Assembly (NCBI GenBank): GCA_025677835.1
Contig: JAIXMR010000003.1
Span: 1 to 64,000, forward strand
Reading direction: 5' to 3'
Length of the DNA: 64,000 nucleotides
Source: Sporodiniella umbellata
Lineage: Eukaryota; Mucoromycota; Mucoromycetes; Mucorales; Rhizopodaceae
The translations under genes were made by a program, and so were the position numbers. The notes beneath the pieces are model-generated. The model made no database searches. It was not told the DNA's origin and saw only the letters and a program-made list of their open reading frames with translations. Positions 44,406-54,529 of the stretch are shown here, one piece after another (the first letter of the stretch is position 1; each line of letters starts with the position of its first letter).

Positions 44406-45854
44406 ATGTCTATCATAAGTAGAGAACGAGCGCTCTGCATGCTCCATTGTGCCCCTTTTACTAAGGAAAACGTAAAGAAGTATGCTCAAGTGATTGAGCG
44501 CTCAGAAAATTTAGAAATTTGCTACATGGAAAATCCAATGGAGCCCATGATTACATCAAATTTTAAAATAAATGGATGTCCTTTTCGATTTCATAGATAT
44601 CCTAGTGAGACTGTCTTAGTCCCAACTAATGAAACAAAAAAGACAGAATCAGAGGAAGCTGTAAAAGCAGTAATAAGGCCCACTACAGCGACAAAACCTA
44701 ATACAGTGAAGAAAGATGCTGCAAAGAAAAGAGCTGAAGAGAAAAACACTACCATTCCAGAAAATATCGAAAAGGGCACAACGGGAAAAGTTGATAGGGC
44801 ACTTCTCCTTAGTAAGAATTCTTTCTGTTTTCTGTTTTTTTAGTTTTCGAAAGCACTATTGTTAAGTTTTAATAATAGTCAACCATGCCCAAGTAGCCGA
44901 ATTCTTAAACGTAGTATATCTTACACAATATCCAAGAAATCCAGAACTATATGATTTCAAGAAAGTTAAATCCGAGGAAATATTAGATCTTGTCAGGTTC
45001 TACACCTATTTATTTGACAAAAAAAGTGTCAAAGGTTTGGTACGTTGGTTCGCGCGCGCATCGGTCAATATTTACAACGCAGAACTTTGCAGAGACAATG
45101 TATTATACAGTACAGAAAAACGCTTATCTTATTCCCGGGAGCTATATGTGATGAAGAAGGAATTTATAAGTAAGGATAGAGCTAAAATAATTCCAATAGA
45201 TTCATTAATGACGGGCAATACTTTAGTATATGCTTTGAAGGAAGTTGTTGCAACTATACCCACTTATCCAAAGCTTGTAAATAACTTCAAAGAAGAAGAC
45301 TGCTGTATTGTTGGCTACTTAAAACTTCCAAAACGCTTTTACAATACAGAGCTCTTTTTAAAAGCGTTAGGTAATATGTGCAGTAAATTAAGATCAAAAC
45401 TGCTGGTAGATCGCATCTTTGTATCTAAATCCGATAAGAGCTCTAGATACAGCGATAGCCAAATGAACGAGCTTTATGTTGTAAAATATCTACAGCTTGA
45501 AGGCAATACAGATGGTAGTTTTTTTTTTTTTTTTTTTTTTTGAAAAGCTACAAAAATAATGTTTTATCCATTTGATAGATATGTTGCAATTTATTAGAAA
45601 CAAAAAGAAAGTATGTCTGGTAACTCTGGCTAACCGTAGTAGTTTAATTGACTGGGAAAAAATACAATGGCTTACAAAGTAATGCAAAAAAAAAAAAAAG
45701 AATACAATATACAACAAAGCAAGAACTAATATTGGTAGCTAGAAACTATCAAAATATAAGCCAAATAATTATAAACGAGCCAAAAAATAGCAATGCAGTA
45801 GCCATATACGACAGTCAAAAATCATGGGATGATTTCGAGCTATTAGAAATTTAG
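44406..45854 (+). CDS. Tandem-family paralogue 1, resolvase-like C-domain, function unknown
   Basis: Exons 44406-44811, 44879-45514, 45579-45678 and 45743-45854 give 417 residues. The start was chosen by alignment with the two copies downstream; an ATG at 44397 adds three residues. Residues 1-75 form the shared N-module (RERALCMLHCAPF, NLEICYMENPMEPMI, NGCPFRFHRYPSE). A Lys/Ala/Thr linker spans about 76-135. The C-terminal alpha/beta domain has a first strand CCIVGYLKLP (about 277), helix then strand VDRIFVSKSD, DMLQFIR, and strand VCLVTLANRSSL. The order matches a serine recombinase catalytic domain, but the Y-x-R-x-S and D-R-L-x-R active-site motifs are lost here. Exon 4 begins after an inferred intron at 45679-45742 containing a poly(A) run. 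It is not a known enzyme by these residues. Confidence 0.75.
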
Positions 45855-46863
45855 TTATATACTAAGTCAATTTGTAATACTTTTTGAAAAGTAAAGAGAG
45901 CGTTTTTACAGTACTTCAGAAATTCTCAAAGTATTAGGGTTGTCCTTTTTGTTACTATTTCTAATTTTCAGATGAATTCTGTACTCTCCATTTTAAATGA
46001 TCTACACCTATTATTTCTAAAGACAAAGGGATTGGTTTTTGTTTGATACTCTTCTCGGCATAAAAAAGCGCAAATAAAAGATTCTTATCTGTTATAACAT
46101 TCAAATAAACTTGAACAAAAAACTACCTGTCAGGCAAATCTGAGTTTAGGGTGACATAATTTGAATGCTTTTTTTTTTTTTTAACAATAACCGAGCTATG
46201 TCTTGATCTCACTCTGAATTGATTATGTTCTTTGTTTTATCTCTAGCACGCTTTCATGCACAAATAGTGATCAATCTTCAGTTAACCCAACTGTCTTGGC
46301 CGTCTTTTTCCCTAAACACATATGTACCAGTGGCTCTTTTTTTTTTTTAGCTGTCCTACTAATATTGCTGTTTGGTCAGCAAGTAAAGGTGTAGTATTGT
46401 CCTTTTGTTTTCTTCCTACGCAACTGCTTTTTTTTTTTTTTGCTCTCGAAAAAAGAAGACAAATTGGGATTTATAATAGAAATCTAAAACTGATTATTTG
46501 TTTATTATGTTCTGTTTATCATAAAAGTCGTATTTTGAAGCGATTTTATAAGCTCGAATAGCCTCCCTCTCTATTTCCGTACAAAACGATGCTGGCCAAC
46601 CTATCAATGAAAAGCTCACTGTATAATACACCCTTTCAATTGAGAGTCCTCTAGAAACAATATGGATTTTTAATTCATTTCTTATGCTTGAATTTCAATT
46701 GATAAACAGATCTGAACTATTTGTTAAATCGCACCCTACACGGTTATAATATTCAAAGATGACAAAGGTCATGTATTAATTGAAAAGCTTTCGGAGTTTT
46801 ATAGTAGCTTTTCACTTTTTCCAACTGCGTTTAATTTTTTTTTTTTCTCTGAACTTGTCCCAA
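45855..46863. other. Spacer between paralogues 1 and 2
   Basis: 1.0 kb with T runs at 46170-46183, 46337-46349 and 46427-46441. I see no decayed extra copy of the family and no RNA gene. Confidence 0.5.
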
Positions 46864-48550
46864 ATGCCTACTCTAACCCGAGAGCAAGCACTCTGTATAC
46901 TTCATCACGCACCTTTCAATGAGAAAAATGCAAAAAAGTATGTTGAAATGCTCGACAATTCAGAAGGCTTAGAAGTTTGTTACATGGAAGACCCCTTGGA
47001 ACCCATAATTATGTCAAATTTCAGAATAAACAGACATCCTTTCCGATTCCAAAGATACTCCAATGAAAACCTTTCAAGTCCTATCAGCGAAGCGAGAAAA
47101 CTCAATTCAGCTAAAAAAGTGGATACAGTGAAACAAGTCGAAGCAGAGAAGCAGGTCGAATCAGCGAAAAAAGCTAGTATATTTAAACAAGTCGAGACAG
47201 TGAATCAAGCTAATGCAACAGATGAATTTGCTAAGCCAAAACAGCTCAATACATTAAAAACGGTTAGTGTAGCAAAACAGGCCACTGCAGCGACACTAGT
47301 AAAAAAAGAAAAACCGGCTGATAACAGAATTATAATCAAAAGGCAAACTTTGACCAGGACAAAAAAACATATATACAGAATAGCTAGTACCAATGGGGAA
47401 AAAGCTGTACTAAAAAAGGTTGATGAATCAATGCGTCTCGGTAAAGAAAAAGAAAAAGAAAAGGTCAATATCTGATTTTGATTTGAGTAGTTACTTGCGC
47501 CCAAGCGATTGAGCTTCTAAACTCAGTATACCTCCCGAACTGTCCAGAAGATCCAGAATCGTATGTGGTTAAACAAGTCAGATTAGATGACATTTTGCAG
47601 TTTTTGAAAAAATACAGCAATGTATTTGACAATACAAAACATAACTATCTCGGAACCTGGCTAAACTTAGCAAACGCTGCTCTTATGAAAACTCCAAAAT
47701 GTAAAGGGATGGAGATAAATCATGCTTTTGTTCAGAATACATACACTTTCCGGGAACTATTTGTGTTGGAAGAAAGCTTTCACAGTAAGACAGAGGTTTA
47801 TTTTTTTTTTTATTTTTCTAGAAAAAAAAAAAAAGACTTTAGCAATAACACATGTATTGTTGTAGTGGAACTACTACAAGACATTCTTTCTCATACATCC
47901 AATCATGTGGAACATATAAAAGCCTTGAAAGCCAACGATTATTGTATTGTTGGCTATACACGCAAATCTGCTTCTAAGATTAGCCATTTGTTTGCACTGA
48001 GAATATTAAAACGAATATGTAAAGCACTGAAGTCCGTTTCGTTGGTGGATCATGCTTTCTATAAGTGCTACTGCAGTAAAGTACACCGGGGCCTTGAATC
48101 AATAGCAACCGAAGAAGAAAATAGTAAAGTGTGGTTTGATGGTGAGGCAAAAGGTAAATGAGGGCTCTTGAAAAAGCAAATTCTAAAGCTCAGGAGACGT
48201 GATCTCTTTATAGAGATGAAAAAGCTCATTAGTAAGCAAAAAGGAAATGTTTGCCTTGTCGTTATAGATAGCCTGGGTACATCAGGCGATTACGAACATC
48301 TAAGAGAGATTGTCAAGTAAAATATAAAGCTTAAAACAAAATGATTAGTCGATAGCAAAACAGTCTAACAATGGCTAATAGAAATGCTCCAAACATTCAA
48401 GAGGTCATTATTAATTCGCTGCTTACAAATAACAGGACGTATATTTACAAGAGAAGTGATGTTCTAGAGGACCCAAACATATTTGAGAACCTCAAGCAAA
48501 TGAGAAAAAAATTTGGAGAATTCAAGCAATTTATCAATTTCAACGCATGA
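46864..48550 (+). CDS. Tandem-family paralogue 2, retains resolvase-like Y-x-R-K-S motif
   Basis: Exons 46864-47440, 47491-47784, 47836-48153, 48214-48316 and 48382-48550 give 486 residues. The N-module reads TREQALCILHHAPF, GLEVCYMEDPLEPII, NRHPFRFQRYSNE. The linker is longest here and contains loose repeats around KQVE and KKA (residues 80-190). The C-domain holds YCIVGYTRKS at about 326-335: Tyr331, Arg333 and Ser335 fall where serine recombinases have their catalytic Y-x-R-x-S. The later strand reads VCLVVIDSLGTSGDYEHL, aligning with the recombinase LVVxKLDRLGR strand but without the Arg residues. The intron 47785-47835 is a multiple of three, so a version retaining it stays open. An ATG at 46780 is in frame but outside the conserved region. 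Function unknown. Confidence 0.75.
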
Positions 48551-48724
48551 TACAGCTATTTTTATTAGACACTCTTCTAGTGTGACTTTTTTTTTTTTAA
48601 AAAAAAAAAAAAAAAGGTTGAGGAAGAGCATTAAATCTGTCAATTGTCTTTCTGCACTCCTTGTCCGCTGCTTTTTTCGTTTTTTTTTTTTTTTTTTTTT
48701 TTTTAGCTTGCTAACAACTGTTAT

Positions 48725-49819
48725 ATGGCCATTATAACCAAAGAAATAGCAATCTGTATACTTTACCATGTGCCTTTTAATGACCGCAATGTAAAAAAGT
48801 ATTTGCGGTTGCTTGAGGGCTTGGAAAATCTCGAAGTTTGTTACATGGACAACCCTTTGGAGCCTATGATTCTGTCAAATCTGAAAATCAACAGATATCC
48901 GCTTCGATTCAAAAAATACCCTGCTGCGATTGCTTTAAACTCTATTGATGTAATGCCTCTAGCTAAAAAGGCAGAGGAAGAGCCAAAGTTGACAAAAAAA
49001 GCCTCTGTTATAACAGCAGCGAAAAAAACCAAAGGAGATAAAAAAACTATGCTCGGTAAAAAAAAAAAAAAAAAAAAAACAAACAAATCTATGCCTCCAT
49101 GATATATAAACACACAGACATATGTTTTGTATTCAACTGACAAGTATTGGTTTTGAATAGCTCATTTACCAGAAATTCTGGAATTTGTAAACTCAGTATT
49201 TCTTCCCTATGATCCATGCAACCCCACAAAATATGAGTGCCGAGAAGTTACACGCGAGGAATATTTACGCTTTCTGGATGAAAACTCACTTATCTATCAA
49301 GGACCGTCGAAAACGTTAGAACATATGCTAAAGCTTGGTGGGGCTATTCTTATTGATAGCCCAATCCTTGAACTAGACTTTCAGCTCGTCAATGGTAAGA
49401 AAAAATGGTCATGGACGCGTCGACTGTTTGTATTGAAAGAAGAGTTTAGAAGTAATAATAACAATAAAAAAAAAAAGATACTTCTTTTCGTCGAGTTATC
49501 AACATTTATTCTTGTAGTGCTCATTTTAAAAAACATTGTTTCTTCTTTTAGTATACATAAGAACTTATTGAAAGCAATGAAAAAGCAAGATTACTGTATT
49601 ATTGGCTATGCATGCGTACCTCCTGGTATTTTGGATGAGGAAACCAAAGATAGATACATAAAACATGCTTGCATCACTCTGAGGGGAAGAGGCTATGCGG
49701 ATTACGTTTTTGCATCCTATGATGCTCACTATGATGGTTCGATCTATGATCGTGATCAGACAAAGCGCAATGTATGGGCACAAGACAGGCCGTTTGACGG
49801 AGATACAGCGGGTATATTG

Positions 49820-49850
<31 letters not shown>

Positions 49851-50236
49851 TCTGAAAGTATAAACTTGTTTTTGTTAGATATGCTGCAGCTCATCACAGA
49901 AAAAGAATTAGTATGTTTGAGTGTCGTGGGTTATTTCGGGTTATCAAGTAGTAGTTACGAATTTAAAGAATTTGTCGAGTAACGTAAAAAAAAAAAAAAA
50001 AAAAAAAAAAAGGGAAAGAGACGTTTTTATTGATAACTGGCAATAGAAATAATCCGAGTATCCAGATGATTTCTATAGGTTCTCTGTCTTTTAGTAAGAC
50101 ACCTTCTTTGTACGATAGAAAAAGTGTATTAGAAGATACGCAGATAATGGATATATTCGATAGCAAAGAGCATGATTGTTTTTTAGACCGTCAAAATTCA
50201 GTATTGAATAATACAAGTGGCTCTAGACCTGTGTAG
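48725..50236 (+). CDS. Tandem-family paralogue 3, resolvase-like C-domain
   Basis: Exons 48725-49055, 49161-49811, 49879-49978 and 50047-50236 give 423 residues. The N-module reads TKEIAICILYHVPF, NLEVCYMDNPLEPMI, NRYPLRFKKYPA. The linker is short. The C-domain has YCIIGYACVP (about 256), VFASYDAHYDGS, YDRDQTKR, DMLQLI and VCLSVVGYFGLSSSSYEF. The first motif keeps Tyr but has lost the catalytic Arg and Ser. Poly(A) runs occupy introns at 49820-49849 and 49985-50011. Exon 3 is exactly 100 nt, as in paralogue 1, and begins and ends in the same phases. A part of exon 2 (FRSNNNNKKKKILL) is low-complexity and may hide another small intron. It lies 174 bp after paralogue 2. Confidence 0.75.
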
Positions 50237-50395
50237 ACAGGGAGGTACTTTAGAAGAAGGTACCTTTTGTCTATTTCGAGCTCGTTTTCAAGTGAATACA
50301 ATCTCCGTTTGTTTTAATTATGATTGTAGTAAAGGATAACAACAGCCGTTGACGGAATATCGCTTTAATATTATTTTGGTTTGCTTATTTAGCTC

Positions 50396-50427
<32 letters not shown>

Positions 50428-50625
50428 ATGTGTATTTGTATGTGTTTGTACGATTATTTATTATTGCTATTAGTCTTTGCTTGAAACTTCTGCATTTTCT
50501 TTTAATGCAGCAGAACAGAGCTGTGTTAAACGAGCGTATTTTGAATTTTCTTCTTCCTGTTGTTTGTTTACGGGTTTCATTTCTGTAGATTTATATACAT
50601 ATAAAAGAATGACAAAGGTAAAGAC
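50237..50625. other. Intergenic with TA/TG microsatellite
   Basis: 389-bp spacer after the tandem family. A (TA)n(TG)n tract lies at about 50396-50440. No gene is supported. Confidence 0.55.
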
Positions 50626-51343
50626 TCAATGTGCTTTTCTGTTTATTTCTTTTCCAGTACCTTCTTTTGGCTCTTCTGTGGTTTGAGAGACGCCTGGGTA
50701 AGGCGAATACATGGGTAAGACATATTCTTGTATATGGTCTTTAGTGTAAGCGGTGTGAGAAGGCAGTTCGGAAGCAGTGGAGCCATAGTAACCGTATTGA
50801 TTGAGATTGGGAGGATAAGAATAAGCAGCGGGAGAAACGTCTTGCTTTATACCAGACGTATTGTTGTTATGATTGACGGGTTCTTTATGATCTGCTTGAA
50901 TTCTCGTTTGATCCTGCGTGCTTTCTTCTGTACAAGAGTTAAGGAGAAGAGCCAACATGATTGGATGAGGCGTACTTACGATTTGATTTCTGTCTCCTCT
51001 TGTAAGGACCACGCTTGATTCCTTTCTTACGTTCCTTTCTTACTGAACTCACACAGCTATCCGGTATACTGTATTTTACGCAACGATGACAAGGCCTTGC
51101 ATCGTCACATTTTTTGCAAGCTTTTTGACAATTGGCTTCATTTTATTTTTTGTTATTTTAACCTGACTTATTTCATATATAAAAAGAAGCCCAGGGACAC
51201 TTACTGCACGCATTTTTTACTTGTCTTCGCTTGCCCACTTGACTAGTGGAGTTCGGTTGCTCATTAGCTGATGAGTTTGTTTGTGGTTCGACATTGGCGT
51301 AAGATGGGTAAATGGAGGTATAGTAAACAGTCGTTGTCTGCAT
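50626..51343 (-). CDS. Zn2Cys6 binuclear cluster transcription factor
   Basis: Exons 51343-51205, 51135-50980 and 50927-50626 give 198 residues. The fungal zinc cluster is C-x2-C-x6-C-x5-C-x2-C-x6-C, read across the first intron as ACTNCQKACKKCDDARPCHRC followed by IPDSC. It is preceded by a basic linker KRRQVKNA and followed by RKERKKGIKRGPYKR, a conserved extension in one class of these factors. The rest is Gln/Asn/Tyr/Pro-rich (NLNQYGYYGST) and lacks the large fungal middle homology domain, so the protein is small. The in-frame upstream ATG (51412) precedes an unrelated hydrophobic stretch and is less likely. Targets are unknown. Confidence 0.85.
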
Positions 51344-52392
51344 ATTGTCTTTTTCTACATAAATATACGCAAGCAAAAAGTATGTAAAAAGTGGTGTATT
51401 TGTATATAGCAAAAAAAAAAAAAAGGAAAATGTTAAATTTCATCCAATTTCAAACCCTTCACCTTTCAAACCTTCTTTTGTTTTTAGCTTCAGTAACCGA
51501 AAAAAGAAGAAAGAAAAAAGTAATAAAAGAGAAAAAAAAAAAAAAAAGCGACTAAGCGGCGATAGAAACTGACCTACCCTTCTTTTTTATAACCCAAAAA
51601 AAAAAAAAAAAAAGACCAGATGACTGAAATTTTCTGTATCAAAACACGTTTTCCTTTTTTTTTTTAAAAAAAAAAAAAATATTTTCATCTTTCTTTGTTC
51701 TGATTTCAATTGGTTTACTTGTTACCGAAATAGAAAAAGGACTGTTTATACTCTATAAAGTGTTTATTTTATTTGGTGCATGTTTACGAAAACGCCCTGT
51801 TTTTCGCGAGAGAGTTTTTGATTGGATTAGAATTGTACACGTCATAATTTCCTGTATACATAATAAAGAAGAAGAAAAGAGAAATGGAACAAAGAAGAAA
51901 GATTGAGCTTTATTGTTTATTTGTTGAGAAAGTAGTATAGATGGCGGCGCTCAAATGATGAGGTGGTCCAAGCGATGGCAGAGAGTCTCCCAAAAAAAAA
52001 AAAAAAAAGGTGAGGATCTGCGTATTACTTTTAAAAGCCACCCAGTTGATGGATAGATGGTTTGAGTTTAGTCAAGAAGAGTGATGTCACGAAAAGAAAG
52101 AGAATAAATGGCTGTAAAAAAAAAAAAAAAACGTATACCCGGCTGGAAACGTCCTCAGAGAGATGTCATTGACATGTCACTGTTTGTACTATGAATTGAA
52201 CGTACTCTATGAGAATAATTGACGTCAGATGGTTCACTGACGATAACGTTTTGCCGACTTTTCAAGATTAAAAGAGAAAGAGAAAAGGTGTATCAAAGGC
52301 TTTTAAAAAGCTCAGTTTTTCTTTTTCTTTTTTGTTTTTTTTTTTTTTTTTTTGTTTTTCTTCAAACTTTTTACTCCCCACTCTCTTAAGCC
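51344..52392. promoter_or_regulatory. Long upstream region of cytochrome c gene
   Basis: 1.05 kb between divergent genes. Several A runs (51533-51547, 51596-51613, 51991-52008) and a T-then-A junction near 51656-51679 are present. A perfect cAMP-response-type palindrome TGACGTCA lies at 52220-52227, about 165 bp upstream of the cytochrome c start, with further TGACG/CGTCA-like half-sites nearby (52239, 51840). bZIP control is inferred. Confidence 0.4.
52220..52227. promoter_or_regulatory. CRE-type palindrome TGACGTCA in cytochrome c promoter
   Basis: Perfect bZIP palindrome about 165 bp upstream of the ATG. A second TGACG half-site follows at about 52238. Respiratory genes are often under bZIP or stress control in fungi, but the link here is inference. 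Confidence 0.35.
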
Positions 52393-52840
52393 ATGGCCAT
52401 ACCTGAAGGAAACGCTGCAGCTGGTGCTAAGCTATTCAAAACTCGATGTGCTACCTGTCATACTGTTGAAAAAGGAGGGGCCAACAAAGTAGGACCCAAT
52501 CTCCATGGTCTTTTTGGCCGCCACTCGGGTCAAGTGCCTGGTTTTGATTACACAGCAGCAAACAAAAACAAAGGTGTGGAATGGAATGAACAAACTTTAT
52601 TTGATGTAAGTCCTTTCCTATCTGCTCTACAGAGACCGCTAACAACGTATGTTTTAGTATCTTGAGAACCCAAAGAAATACATCCCTGGTACGAAAATGG
52701 CCTTTGCAGGCTTTAAGAAACCCAAAGACCGTGCTGACGTTATTGCTCACTTGAAAGTAAGAAAGAAAAAAAAAAAAAAAAAAAAAAGGGGATCTGTTGT
52801 TAGGTTTAACCGTTCCTGTTCTTTTTAGGAGGCATGTTAG
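52393..52840 (+). CDS. Cytochrome c
   Basis: Electron carrier of the mitochondrial intermembrane space. Exons 52393-52605, 52658-52756 and 52829-52840 give 107 residues. The N-terminus [18 protein letters not shown] leads into the haem-binding C-A-T-C-H, then [16 protein letters not shown], and the Met ligand in [14 protein letters not shown]. The last exon encodes only Glu-Ala-Cys and the stop, and the intron before it has a 24-nt A run. Length and all key ligands are standard. A Cys at the very C-terminus is shared with some other fungal cytochromes c. Confidence 0.97.
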
Positions 52841-53029
52841 GTGTTTTTTTTTTTTTTTTTTTTTTTTTGGGTCATTACTGTTACTCTATAAATATATAAA
52901 TCAGAAATAAAACTAAACCATCAAAACTAGTGTATTTTATTTGTATTTATTCTTCAGCTAAAAAATCAAGAAAAAAAAAAAAAAAAAATACATGTAAAGT
53001 TTATATACAAGCTTTTTCATTTCTATTTG

Positions 53030-54068
53030 TTATTTACCTCGCATGGATTGTCTATTGGAACGTGGCAAGGCGTTGAACGACTGCCTTTTCAAGTCCATGG
53101 ACACAGATCGACTGTTGATCGTTTTACGGTCTAACCAACTATGAATACAACAATCTCTGAAGGGAAGCTAACAAACCTTTCAAGAAATCCGTAGGTCCAT
53201 CGTAAGGGCGAATCTTGGCGAGGGCATTGGTAACATTATCGATATAGGCCTTTTTAGCTAGTGGTAAACAAGGGTTAGGAAAGAAAAGCATGTTGTTTTG
53301 GGTTACCAGTAGAAGGCTGTTCAAAAATGATAAGAGCACGCGTATCCGATAACCATTTGATCTTGTAACCACCACAGATACCTTCATAGGCTCTAAAGAT
53401 ATCGTGAAGATGATGGGTTTGGAAAGAGGGAGGGAAATCGTAACAGTCCAAGATAGTGGTAGGCTCTTCAGCTACAGGCACTTGAACTATAATACTTGAT
53501 TAGAGTTGTTTTTTTGTTTTTTTTTTAAAAAAGAAAAAAAAAGAAAAAAAAAGGCTTTACAAGTGGTATCAAAGTAAGATTCCAACAGACGGCTGGCTCT
53601 TTTACTCTTTCTTGCGTTTGTCTTGTCATCGTCAAAAGAACCGTAACGGTCATATTGTCTAAGGATGTTTTCCCAGTCTTCTTGAGGACAATCGTTCTCG
53701 TACTCATCCTTTCTGTTATCCTATAGATTGATGTGTTATTTTTTTCCCTTGCCCTTATCTGTGTTTTATATGCTTCATTCTATACAAACATAATCCAAGT
53801 CATCATCTGTCATGAAGCTATTCCGACTAAATCGGTTACTGTTCGGACGACGCGATTGCATTGAGGATCGCTTGGAGGATACGCTTGCCTCTACCAAAAC
53901 ATCACCCGATCGGTATTTACTGACACTGTTTCTTCTCGACCCTGTCTCATCTGTACCTTCTGTAGGCCATCCATTCTCAGTACGTCTATGAACAGGCACA
54001 TACGACATGCTGTTACGTTTCGACTTGTAATTCTCTTTTTCAGGAGAGCTTTGTCGTCTAGTGTCCAT
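53030..54068 (-). CDS. R3HCC1/R3HCC1L-like RRM-fold protein
   Basis: Exons 54068-53790, 53720-53561, 53486-53307, 53257-53177 and 53130-53030 give 266 residues. The N-terminal third is disordered and Ser/Arg-rich (SRRNSVSKYRSGD, SSKRSSMQSRRPNSN). The conserved core begins TTILDCYDFPPSFQTHHL and continues YKIKWLSDTRALIIFEQPS and NALAKIRPYDGP, matching the RRM-like C-terminal domain of R3HCC1/R3HCC1L, proteins linked to RNA-associated complexes. The last exon is inferred: if the intron 53176-53131 is retained, the protein stops at 53139; if spliced, it gains a basic Ser/Arg tail (KTINSRSVSMDLKRQS). Function in fungi is not established. Confidence 0.7.
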
Positions 54069-54412
54069 TCAAAAACCAAAAATAAAAGAAAAAGGAGTGG
54101 AAAAAATAATAATAATAATAATAAAAAAAACACAGGAAAAATAAAAAGAAAAAGAAAAAAAAAATTAATAAATAATAAAAGCCCTCTCCGTTGACTCTTT
54201 CTTGTTTTGAAATGACCGTTTCACAAGAAAATGAGAGCTTTATTAGTGCCTTTTGCTTAGGATGGTTAGGTCTTTATCCCTGTCATTGACAAGCTAAAGA
54301 AAAAAAAAAAAAAAAAGAGAAAGTCCAAACGTTTATTTAATCAAAGGCGTATGTGTTTGTGCGAGTGTGAGTGTGTAAGTGTGGTTGTGTGGTTGTGTGA
54401 AGTGACAGGTTC

Positions 54413-54495
54413 TTAATAAGGTGAATAGAAACCACCTCTGCCACGACTAGGTTTTGTTTAAAAGAGTTAAAAAGAGGCTAGCGGTAAATAAGAAG

Positions 54496-54529
<34 letters not shown>

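Noticed and set aside
44406..50236. Interpretation as an intact IS607-type transposon
   Set aside because: No TnpB/Fanzor-like gene and no element ends are visible. The genes have introns, and the recombinase active site is incomplete in each copy.
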